From Anaerolineae bacterium (GTDB lineage: Bacteria; Chloroflexota; Anaerolineae; Aggregatilineales; Aggregatilineaceae), in the NCBI GenBank assembly GCA_018056405.1, contig JAGPFT010000050.1, forward strand, positions 1 to 11,079: a stretch of DNA of 11,079 bases, read 5' to 3'. The number at the start of each line of letters is the position of its first letter. Position 1 is the stretch's first letter. The notes under the pieces were generated by a model. The model worked only from the letters and a program-made list of their open reading frames with translations, did no database searches and was not told the DNA's origin. Shown here piece by piece: positions 1 to 6,006 of this stretch. Made by a program: the position numbers and the translations under genes.

Positions 1-141
1 CCAGGGGGAGGGGCCTTCTGCCGCACTAAGACTTCCGAAGTCGAGCGCCCGCCCCTACAGGCCTCTCCCCCTCAATCCCCCTCCCTGGCTCTGCCGGGGA
101 GGGGGCCAGGGGGAGGGGCCTTCCGCCGCACTAAGACTTCC
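1..141. repeat. GC-rich hairpin repeat, two units
   Basis: Two copies of one unit lie in direct orientation: 1-42 and 106-141 both run from CCAGGGGGAGGGG to CTAAGACTTCC. Between them, 51-83 (gcccctacag followed by gcctctccccctcaatcccc) is a second module. The stretch ccctggc...gccaggg around 82-112 can fold as a stem. Positions 1-42 are identical to 10942-10983, and 51-83 is identical to 10831-10863 and 11031-11063, so the same family sits at both ends of the window. No gene is visible here. This is a dispersed non-coding repeat of unknown function, cut by the window edge. Confidence 0.85.
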
Positions 142-164
142 AAAATCTGGTTCCTAGCCAGGCG

Positions 165-229
165 GGGCGAGGCTGGGGGTGAGGCTACGGCCAGCGTCAC
201 ACCTATCCCTGACACCCCTTGCCCGCACC
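165..229. repeat. Partial copy of composite hairpin repeat (one arm only)
   Basis: ggcgaggctgggggtgaggct followed by cgGCCAGCGTcacac and ending GCCCGCACC matches the right half of the composite repeat at 8801-8986 (core end GGGGGTGAGGCT, then TGCCAGC, then a GCAAAGG/CCTTTGC-type arm). The left half is missing. The fragment lies just upstream of the asnS promoter. It is non-coding and probably a decayed copy. Confidence 0.6.
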
Positions 230-245
230 TGGGCGACCGCGCCGT

Positions 246-274
246 TTGACCCCGCCCCGCCCCGGCGCTAGAAT
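246..274 (+). promoter_or_regulatory. Probable sigma70-type promoter for asnS and the GNAT gene
   Basis: TTGACC at 246-251 and TAGAAT at 269-274 are separated by exactly 17 nt, and each hexamer matches five of six bases of the housekeeping consensus. Transcription would start near 281 and leave a leader of about 60 nt before the GTG start of asnS at 344. The leader is too short for a T-box, and no T-box signature was seen. No other promoter is evident before the second gene. Confidence 0.6.
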
Positions 275-343
275 ACGGTCGGTCAGCGGGGCGTCAACTG
301 CCCTCTTTTAAGGGACTATAGCATACAAGCGAGGACGTGATTC

Positions 344-1681
344 GTGGCGAGGCTCATTCAGATTGGCGACATTGCCCAGTACGACGGCCAGGAAGTGACC
401 CTGCGCGGCTGGCTGTACAACCGCACCGACAAAGGCCGCCTGCAATTCCTGCTCGTGCGCGATGGCACGGGCATCGTCCAGTGCGTGGCCTTCAAGAAAG
501 ACCTGGACGCCGAGACGTTCGCCCTCGCTCAGGAACTAACCCAGGAGTCCTCCATCGAGGTCACTGGCATCGTCCGCGCCGACGAGCGCGCGCCGGGCTA
601 CCCTGGTAAGTTCGAGGTGGGCATCACTCGCCTGGTGCTGATCCAGATGGCTGACGAGTATCCGATCCAGCCCAAAGAGCACGGCGTCGAGTTCCTGATG
701 GACAACCGCCACCTGTGGGTGCGCTCGCTGCGCCAGTGGGCGATCCTGCGCGTGCGGGCCACGATCATCCGCACGATCCGCACCTGGCTGGACGATCACG
801 GCTACGTCCTGGTAGACACGCCCATCCTGACGCCCGCCGCCGGCGAGAACACCACGACTCTCTTCGCCATTGACTACTACGGCACGCCGGCCTACCTGGC
901 CCAGACCGGCCAGCTTTACAACGAAGCCAACATCGCCTCCTTCGGCAAGGTCTACTGCTTTGGCCCCACCTTTCGCGCCGAAAAGTCCAAGACGCGCCGC
1001 CATCTGATGGAGTTCTGGATGGTCGAGCCGGAGATGGCCTTCTTCTCGCTGGAAGACCTGATGGCCATGGAAGAGGAGTTCATCAGCGCCATCGTGGGCG
1101 CGGTGCTGGGCAAGCATCGCATGGAACTGGACATCCTGGAGCGCGACATTAGCCGCCTGGAAGCGATCAGGCCGCCCTTCCCGCGCATCAGCTACGACGA
1201 AGCGGTGGAGCGCCTGCAAGCCCTGACCGCGACGGTGGACGACCCGGAGCGCAAGGCGGAGCTGGCCATCACCTGGGGCGATGACTTCGGCGCGCCGCAC
1301 GAGACGGCCATCGCCGAGATGTTCGACCGGCCCATGTTCGTCTACCACTACCCGACGGCGGCCAAAGCCTTCTACATGCAGCCGGTGGAAGGGAGGCCCG
1401 AAGTCTGCCGCAGCGTAGACCTGCTGGCCCCCGAAGGGTACGGCGAGATCACCGGCGGCAGCGAGCGCATCCACGATGCGGCGCTGCTCAAGGCGCGCAT
1501 TGACGAGATCGGCATCTCGCCAGAGAACTACGCCTGGTACCTCGACCTGCGGCGCTATGGCAGCGTGCCGCACGCTGGCTTCGGGCTGGGCGTCGAGCGC
1601 ACCGTCGCCTGGGTGTGCGGGCTGCCTCACATCCGCGAGACGATTCCCTACGCGCGGATGCTCAACCGGCTGTACCCGTGA
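344..1681 (+). CDS. asnS: Asparaginyl-tRNA synthetase (AsnRS)
   Basis: Charges tRNA-Asn with asparagine using ATP (EC 6.1.1.22) in the cytoplasm. The 445-aa length is normal for bacterial AsnRS. Residues 1 to about 110 form an OB-fold anticodon-binding domain (VTLRGWLYNRTDKGRLQFL). Then comes the YPIQPKEHGVEFLMDNRHLW linker typical of AsnRS, followed by the class II catalytic core: motif 1 around LVDTPILTP, motif 2 FGPTFRAEKSKTRRHLMEF with Arg211, and motif 3 GFGLGVERTVAW with Arg419. The TFRAE...RHL.EFWM.EPE pattern favours AsnRS over AspRS. The start is GTG at 344, with GAGGA at 331-335 placed 8 nt upstream. The next gene overlaps the stop by 4 nt, so translational coupling is likely. The sequence looks intact. 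The family assignment is firm; only the substrate (Asn versus Asp) rests on motif recall. Confidence 0.94.
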   Translation: MARLIQIGDIAQYDGQEVTLRGWLYNRTDKGRLQFLLVRDGTGIVQCVAFKKDLDAETFALAQELTQESSIEVTGIVRADERAPGYPGKFEVGITRLVLIQMADEYPIQPKEHGVEFLMDNRHLWVRSLRQWAILRVRATIIRTIRTWLDDHGYVLVDTPILTPAAGENTTTLFAIDYYGTPAYLAQTGQLYNEANIASFGKVYCFGPTFRAEKSKTRRHLMEFWMVEPEMAFFSLEDLMAMEEEFISAIVGAVLGKHRMELDILERDISRLEAIRPPFPRISYDEAVERLQALTATVDDPERKAELAITWGDDFGAPHETAIAEMFDRPMFVYHYPTAAKAFYMQPVEGRPEVCRSVDLLAPEGYGEITGGSERIHDAALLKARIDEIGISPENYAWYLDLRRYGSVPHAGFGLGVERTVAWVCGLPHIRETIPYARMLNRLYP

Positions 1682-2412
1682 ACGCGCCAACGGATAAGGC
1701 CGTGTCCATTCACGCGCAGCGCACGCAGGTGCGCCGTCTGCTCGACGATTCCAGCCCGGCGGACGCCCCGACCGCTTACTACGCGCTGTTCCACGATCCG
1801 GCGCGCTCCGCGCTGTTCACGCAGGCGGATGACAGGGGGCGGGTGACCGGCTTTGTGGCGGTGTGCCAGACCGGAATTGACCTGTTCCGCCCGCTGCTGA
1901 CGCTGCAATGCCCCAATGCCGATTGCGCTGCTGCGTTGCTGGGCCAGGCGCTCAAAGCGGGCCGCCCCTACATCCTGTTCGCGCGGGTCAACCAGCTTCC
2001 GCTGGTCAGCGACGTGCTGCGCCTGGACAATCACCGCATTCTGCACATCCTGCGCCTGGACCCGCGCCGCTTCCAGCCGGTGATCAACGTGCTGGCCCGC
2101 AGCGAAACCGCCCACGACGGCACGCCGCGCTGTGTAATCGAGTCGGGCGGGGCGCAGGCTGTAGCCGGCGTCAACTGGCAGAGTCCCGCCTTCGCCGAGA
2201 TTTTCGTGCACACCGATCCGGCGCTGCGCGAGCGGGGATTGGGCACGAGCGTGGCGGCGGGCGTGACGCAGGCGGTCTTGCAGAGCGGGCGCATCCCGCT
2301 CTACCTGGTCGAGGACGGCAACGGCCCGTCGCGGCGCATCGCCGAGTCGCTCGGTTATGTGGACACCGGCGTGCGCCAGGTTTACGCGGACGTGGTGTAT
2401 AGTGGGCAGTGA
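1678..2412 (+). CDS. GNAT-family N-acetyltransferase
   Basis: Probable acetyl-CoA-dependent acyltransferase of about 244 aa; the acceptor is unknown. The C-terminal third carries the GNAT fold: strand AEIFVHTDPALR (about 173-184), the acetyl-CoA pyrophosphate loop RERGLGTS (about 184-191) followed by a helix, then LYLVEDGNGPSRRIAESLGY (about 208-227), as in FR47-type GNATs. The N-terminal half (ALFHDPARSALF, VTGFVAVCQTG) reads like a degenerate first GNAT-like lobe. I chose the GTG at 1678 because it forms a GTGA overlap with the asnS stop. There is no clear Shine-Dalgarno sequence, and GTG at 1702 is an alternative. The reading frame continues upstream to 1615 inside asnS, but that part is overlap noise. 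Coupling to asnS suggests co-expression, not necessarily a shared function. Confidence 0.8.
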   Translation: MNAPTDKAVSIHAQRTQVRRLLDDSSPADAPTAYYALFHDPARSALFTQADDRGRVTGFVAVCQTGIDLFRPLLTLQCPNADCAAALLGQALKAGRPYILFARVNQLPLVSDVLRLDNHRILHILRLDPRRFQPVINVLARSETAHDGTPRCVIESGGAQAVAGVNWQSPAFAEIFVHTDPALRERGLGTSVAAGVTQAVLQSGRIPLYLVEDGNGPSRRIAESLGYVDTGVRQVYADVVYSGQ

Positions 2413-2565
2413 TCGGTTATTGGTTTCTGGTGATTGGGGATTGGGGGTCAGTGCTCAGTTCCCGGTTTTCAGTAGTCAGTGCAACCGGATTCGTCCGGGC
2501 GACTTCACTGCCGGCCCCCACTAGCCGATCACCGATCACTGAGGACTGATAGCTGATCACCGACA
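2413..2565. repeat. Low-complexity TGGT/CAGT-rich intergenic repeat, left flank
   Basis: The stretch after the GNAT stop is made of imperfect short repeats (ggttattggtttctggtgattgg, cagtgctcag, gatcaccgatcactgagg, gctgatcaccgac). Words such as GGTTTCTGGT and TGGTGATTG recur as reverse complements (ACCAGAAACC, CAATCACCA) at about 2762-2790, on the other side of the composite repeat. The simple repeats therefore flank that element in inverted orientation. No gene or clear terminator was seen in this stretch. Confidence 0.6.
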
Positions 2566-2746
2566 GGTGTGAGCAAAGGTTGTCAGAACACGTGTGACAC
2601 TGGCAGTAGCCTCACCCCCGCTCGGCGCTGATGCGCCTCGCCGCCCCCTCTCCACATCGTGGAGAGGGGGCAAGCCGAGCGCAGCGAGGCCGGGGGTGAG
2701 GCTAAGCAGTGCGACTACACTGCCTGACAGGTTTTGCACGCACCCC
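2566..2746. repeat. Composite hairpin repeat, copy 1 (core inverted relative to arms)
   Basis: The core 2610-2701 starts CCTCACCCCC and ends with its exact complement GGGGGTGAGG (10-bp terminal stem). Inside it, 2644-2655 and 2659-2670 form a perfect 12-bp stem with a 3-nt loop. The left arm 2566-2586 contains GCAAAGGTTGTCAG. The right arm ends at 2721-2746, a 26-nt stretch that is the perfect reverse complement of 8801-8826. Compared with the copy at 8801-8986, the arms are in opposite orientation but the core is in the same orientation. It is non-coding, with no transposase nearby, and resembles a MITE-like or structured-RNA repeat. Confidence 0.8.
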
Positions 2747-2749
2747 TCA

Positions 2750-2811
2750 CCGACAACCGACTACCAGAAACCGACAACCAATCACCAGGAACCAACAACC
2801 ACCAACTCCCA
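2750..2811. repeat. ACCA/CAAC-rich simple repeat, right flank
   Basis: Repeated cacc-gaca-acc / accaacaacc words run directly up to the GH1 start codon. They are the reverse-complement counterpart of the TGGT-rich stretch at 2413-2470. The repeat stays open in the GH1 frame from 2734, which would add 26 residues rich in Asn, Thr, Pro and Gln. That extension is repeat-derived and was not used as the gene start. Confidence 0.55.
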
Positions 2812-4185
2812 ATGGTTGACTTCACTCTCACTTTCCCGGCTGGCTTCCTGTGGGGCGCGACGACCGCCGCCCACCAGGTCGAGGGCGGCAGCGCCCCCAA
2901 CACCTGGGCCGCCTGGGAGCAGAGGCCGGGCCGCATCCACCAGAATCAGCGGGCGGGCCTGGCCTGCGACTGGTGGGACGGGCGCTACGCGGAGGACTTC
3001 GACCGCGCTGCTGCCCTGGGCCATAACGCGCACCGCTTCTCGGTCGAATGGAGCCGCATCGAGCCGGAGCGCGGCAAGTTCGACGGGGCGGCCATCGCTC
3101 ACTACGCAGACATGATCGCCGCGCTGCGCGCCCGGCACATGGAGCCGCTGCTCACGCTGCACCACTTCACCGACCCGCTGTGGATCGCCGAGCAGGGCGG
3201 CTGGCTCAACCCGGAGACGGCGCATCGCTTCGCCCGCTTCGCGCAGATCGTCGCCGAAGAACTGGGCGGCGGCGTGACCATGTGGTGCACCCTCAACGCG
3301 CCGCTGGACTATGCCTTGCAGGGCTACTTGCTGGGGCGTTTCCCGCCCGGCGAGCGGAGCCTGGGCCGTGCGCTGCGCGTTGCTGAGGGGCTGCTGCGCG
3401 GGCACGCCGCCGCTTACGCCGCCATCAAAGCAGCCCAGCCCGCCGCGCAGATCGGCCTGGCGGCGCGTCAGATCAGCCTGCAAGCGCACCGCCCCTCCTG
3501 GCTGCACACGCCGGCCCGCAACCGGCTCCGCCACCTGTTCAACCGCGCTTTCATCGAGGCCCTGCTGACCGGCGAGCTACGCTTCCCCCGGCGGACGGTC
3601 GCCGTGCCCGAAGCGCGCGACACGCTCGACTGGATCGGCCTGAACGCCGGCCCGCGCTTCGTGGCCGGATTCAATCTGCTCAAGCCGGGCCAGATGTTCA
3701 TTGAGCACAGGCCGCCCAGAGGCGGACTGCTGGAGCCAGAGGGGGGCGGTGAAATCTGGCCGGAAGGGCTGCTCGAGCAGATTCGCTGGCTGGCCGAGCG
3801 CACGGGCAAGCCGATCTACGTCACCGAGCACGGCGTCCCCGACGCGGACGACGTGCTGCGCCCGCTGATCCTGGTGCGCGGGCTGCGCAGCGTGTGGCAG
3901 GCGCTCAACTACAACTATCCGGTCAAGGGCTACTTCTACCGCACGCTGGTAGACGGCTTCGAGTGGGCGGATGGCTACGATCCGCGCTTCCGCTGTGGGC
4001 TATTCGCCTGCGACCCGCAGGCGCAAGTCCGCACGCCGCGCCGCAGCGCCGGGCTATACGGCGAGGTCTGCGCGGCCAACGCCCTGACGATGGACATGGT
4101 GCGCCGCTACCTGCCGGGCGAGGCCGACGCGCTGTTCCCCGGCGTGCCCGTGCAGCGGGAGGTGACGCTGCGCCCCCGGACGTGA
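2812..4185 (+). CDS. Glycoside hydrolase family 1 protein with altered catalytic site
   Basis: Belongs to the (beta/alpha)8-barrel family of beta-glucosidases and 6-phospho-beta-glucosidases; 457 aa, normal length, no signal peptide, so cytoplasmic. GH1 landmarks in order: FPAGFLWGATTAAHQVEGG (Gln22, Glu24 in the glycone site), RFSVEWSRIEPERG, LTLHHFTDPLWI, TLNAP at about 160-164, LDWIGLNAG at 273-280, YVTEHGVPD with the nucleophile Glu339, and VDGFEWADGYDPRF near the end. The acid/base Glu of the family TLNEP motif is Ala163 (GCG at 3298-3300). The NYY motif that supports the nucleophile reads N278-A279-G280. Ordinary retaining beta-glucosidase chemistry is therefore doubtful; it may bind sugar, use an external acid/base, or be inactive. 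The start at 2812 precedes the conserved N-terminus; there is no Shine-Dalgarno sequence, and the upstream open frame is repeat sequence. Confidence 0.88.
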   Translation: MVDFTLTFPAGFLWGATTAAHQVEGGSAPNTWAAWEQRPGRIHQNQRAGLACDWWDGRYAEDFDRAAALGHNAHRFSVEWSRIEPERGKFDGAAIAHYADMIAALRARHMEPLLTLHHFTDPLWIAEQGGWLNPETAHRFARFAQIVAEELGGGVTMWCTLNAPLDYALQGYLLGRFPPGERSLGRALRVAEGLLRGHAAAYAAIKAAQPAAQIGLAARQISLQAHRPSWLHTPARNRLRHLFNRAFIEALLTGELRFPRRTVAVPEARDTLDWIGLNAGPRFVAGFNLLKPGQMFIEHRPPRGGLLEPEGGGEIWPEGLLEQIRWLAERTGKPIYVTEHGVPDADDVLRPLILVRGLRSVWQALNYNYPVKGYFYRTLVDGFEWADGYDPRFRCGLFACDPQAQVRTPRRSAGLYGEVCAANALTMDMVRRYLPGEADALFPGVPVQREVTLRPRT

Positions 4186-4260
4186 GGGCAGGTGCGCCGC
4201 CTGTGCCGCAGCGCATGTGCACCGGGCAGGGTGAGGGGTAGCCTGGAGTGAGGTAAGCGG

Positions 4261-4290
4261 TTGCGACGAGGTGCAGGAGTGTTGTATTCT
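4261..4290 (+). promoter_or_regulatory. Possible promoter of the low-GC cassette
   Basis: TTGCGA at 4261-4266 and TATTCT at 4285-4290 are 18 nt apart and each matches four of six consensus bases. The pair sits at the point where base composition drops, 30 nt before the ATG of the first cassette gene, so the cassette may carry its own promoter. The preceding 4186-4260 is GC-rich and shows no gene or terminator. This is a modest match only. Confidence 0.35.
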
Positions 4291-4320
4291 TTGGGAAGCA
4301 TCCCTGATTGGGAGACAAAG

Positions 4321-5115
4321 ATGGCTGAGCGGAGAAAGTTACAGCATCCCCCTTTGGTCGAAGCTCTGCTTGAGGTTAGGTGGGAACTTGATGAAATTGC
4401 CCCAGGCGTGTTCAGGGACCCCGGATTTAGTGTTGCTCACGTGCGCTTCTACGAACAGGTCAAATCAGAATTTCCGTTTATCGAACCACTACCTGCCCTC
4501 CAGGTCCCTGATGAGCTAACAGCACACCTGGCAAAATATAGATATCGGGTGGCACAAGACCAATGGCCACTTGTGCAGATTGGCCCTGGAGTAGCCACAC
4601 TGAACTTCACCGAACCCTACGATTGGGAGTCTTTCCTGAGTCATGCCAGGAGGCTGTTCCCCGCTTTAGTAAGCGCCTATGATGGATACGAGATGCAGTT
4701 CTCAAGTTTGATGCTACGATATATTAATGCTGAACCTTTCGATTACGAAAAAGATGATCTTGTCTCGTTCTTGCGCACCCATCTCAATACGGAATTTCAA
4801 ACCCCGGTTGAGAAGCGATTTCTGGAGCTACGCCAGAGAGTCAGGCAAGTCAGTTGGTCTGCCCAATACGAATTAAGCAAACCATCAGGCACAGGGATTC
4901 TGAGGTTCGCAACGGGGAAAAACCCTCAAGGGAATAGGACGGTCATTTGGGAGCAAGTCGTTGAATCAACAGGCGCTCAAATGCCTGCGAGTAACCGAGA
5001 AGATTTCACCATGATCATTCATTGGCTAGACGAGGCTCACGCAGTCGTAGAAGATTGGTTTCTTTGTGTGGTGGAGGGCAGACTCTTGAGCAGATATCAG
5101 GGAGGTGAGGGATGA
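4321..5115 (+). CDS. TIGR04255-like family protein, first gene of low-GC cassette
   Basis: 264-aa protein of unknown function. The N-terminus (HPPLVEALLEVRWEL at 9-23) fits the 'PPLVEAI.E.R' opening that I recall for TIGR04255, a family described as sporadically distributed in bacteria; the length also fits. Further features are a central LMLRYINAEPFDY and a C-terminal half with alternating strand-like segments ending in IIHWLDEAHAVVEDWF. There is no signal peptide or transmembrane segment, so it is probably cytoplasmic. The ATG at 4321 has GGAGA at 4311-4315, 5 nt upstream. The stop overlaps the next start as ATGA (5112-5115). Base composition is far below that of the neighbours (24 G/C of 60 at 4741-4800 against 41 of 60 at 3241-3300), a sign of transfer. 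The family call is from memory; its biochemical role is unknown. Confidence 0.75.
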   Translation: MAERRKLQHPPLVEALLEVRWELDEIAPGVFRDPGFSVAHVRFYEQVKSEFPFIEPLPALQVPDELTAHLAKYRYRVAQDQWPLVQIGPGVATLNFTEPYDWESFLSHARRLFPALVSAYDGYEMQFSSLMLRYINAEPFDYEKDDLVSFLRTHLNTEFQTPVEKRFLELRQRVRQVSWSAQYELSKPSGTGILRFATGKNPQGNRTVIWEQVVESTGAQMPASNREDFTMIIHWLDEAHAVVEDWFLCVVEGRLLSRYQGGEG

Positions 5116-5471
5116 TCGTAGCCAACTTCTACCCTGGGGCGACGGTTAACTGTCAGGTGTCTGAAGGTCTGCCCTTCATGAGGCATTCGTCTGAAGTACC
5201 AACTGGTACGGCACTATCCTCATCCATTGGGGAGTTAGTATGGGAGGTGAACAACTCCTCAACCTGGATCAAGGCTCCCCTCGCAACGCCTCCTTCACAA
5301 GCGTCATCAACCTATTGGCCAGGCCCCAGCAGTATGGAAGAATTGGAATGGGAAGAGGATTTTTCTGTTCCATTCCGGCCCAGGAAGACCGTCAGAATCA
5401 CTGCACGGATGCGTTACATTGGCCGATACCAACCCAAGAGCCTTGATATTGAGGAATACGAGTTGGATTGA
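5112..5471 (+). CDS. Hypothetical protein, 119 aa, middle gene of cassette
   Basis: I do not recognise this protein. It begins MIVANFYPGATV and has a Ser/Thr/Pro-rich middle (PTGTALSSS, PPSQASSTYWPGPSS), then an acidic patch (MEELEWEEDF), a basic strand-like stretch (RPRKTVRITARMRYIG) and an acidic tail (SLDIEEYELD). No transmembrane segment, signal peptide, cysteine cluster or known catalytic motif was seen. It is very likely a real gene: the ATG overlaps the upstream stop by 4 nt, a strong GGAGGTGAGGG Shine-Dalgarno sequence (5101-5111) directly precedes it, and the next ATG comes 4 nt after its stop. It shares the low GC of the cassette. A small partner or adaptor of its neighbours is possible but unproven. 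Confidence 0.75.
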   Translation: MIVANFYPGATVNCQVSEGLPFMRHSSEVPTGTALSSSIGELVWEVNNSSTWIKAPLATPPSQASSTYWPGPSSMEELEWEEDFSVPFRPRKTVRITARMRYIGRYQPKSLDIEEYELD

Positions 5472-5475
5472 CGTA

Positions 5476-6006
5476 ATGGCCAGTGAGAGTTCGTGGTATA
5501 CATTGACCCAGGGAGAGATGTTGGAACAAGGGGATATCTTCTTTGACGTCCCCTTGGTAGAACTTCCTGCGGATTTCCCATGGCCTCAAGACGAAGAAAC
5601 AGAAATCAAGCAAATCCCTATTCATTCTGTGGATGCTGTTGTAATCAGTCAAACCTGTGACCTACAGCAGCCCGGAAAGCTCGATTTTGTGACTTTTTGT
5701 CCCTTGTACTGGCTTGAAGAAAGGCCTGAATTCTCAAGTAAAGAAAGACGAAATGCTCTCAGGCAGGGGCGTATTCTTCGTTACCACTTGCTGAATAGGT
5801 GTTTTCTCGAGGGACACCAATGTGAGTTTATGGTAGTGGAGTTCGCCATACCATTTTGCTTGCCCATTGAGCTAACCCGAAGATTGGCAAGAGAGCAAAG
5901 GCACCGCCTCAGATTATCATCCCCTTACAAGGAACACCTTTCGCAAAGTTTTGCACGTTTCTTTATGCGCGTCGGGCTGCCGTCTGATATTCCAGAGTTC
6001 AAGTGA
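5476..6006 (+). CDS. Hypothetical protein with QGDIF and SQTCDL motifs, 176 aa
   Basis: Uncharacterised protein, last of the three cassette genes. Near the N-terminus it has LEQGDIFFDVP (16-26), and after a short acidic segment VVISQTCDL (55-63). The combination 'QGDIF ... [VI].SQ[TS]CDL' is one I remember from small uncharacterised bacterial proteins, but I cannot name a Pfam family. The C-terminal half is basic and Arg-rich (RRNALRQGRILRYHL, LTRRLAREQRHRLRL) and ends with a FARFFMRVGLP helix. No membrane segment is evident. The ATG at 5476 lies 4 nt after the previous stop with only a weak GGA upstream; a TTG at 5419 would add 19 residues and is less likely. The stop overlaps the next gene's start as TGATG. 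Cys61 and Asp62 are obvious candidate functional residues. Composition is low-GC like its two upstream neighbours. Confidence 0.72.
   Translation: MASESSWYTLTQGEMLEQGDIFFDVPLVELPADFPWPQDEETEIKQIPIHSVDAVVISQTCDLQQPGKLDFVTFCPLYWLEERPEFSSKERRNALRQGRILRYHLLNRCFLEGHQCEFMVVEFAIPFCLPIELTRRLAREQRHRLRLSSPYKEHLSQSFARFFMRVGLPSDIPEFK

Noticed and set aside
275..343. T-box or other riboswitch in the asnS leader
   Set aside because: The leader is only about 60 nt, and no T-box consensus or antiterminator pair is visible; CCCT...AGGG at 301-314 gives only 4 bp.
536..1690. Long minus-strand open frame opposite asnS
   Set aside because: It is antisense to a fully motif-supported AsnRS. Its product is low-complexity and Arg/Ala/Val/His-rich, as expected from the complement of a GC-rich gene.
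2594..3115. Open frame across the composite repeat into GH1
   Set aside because: It is built from repeat sequence and an off-frame reading of GH1; no start signal or domain.
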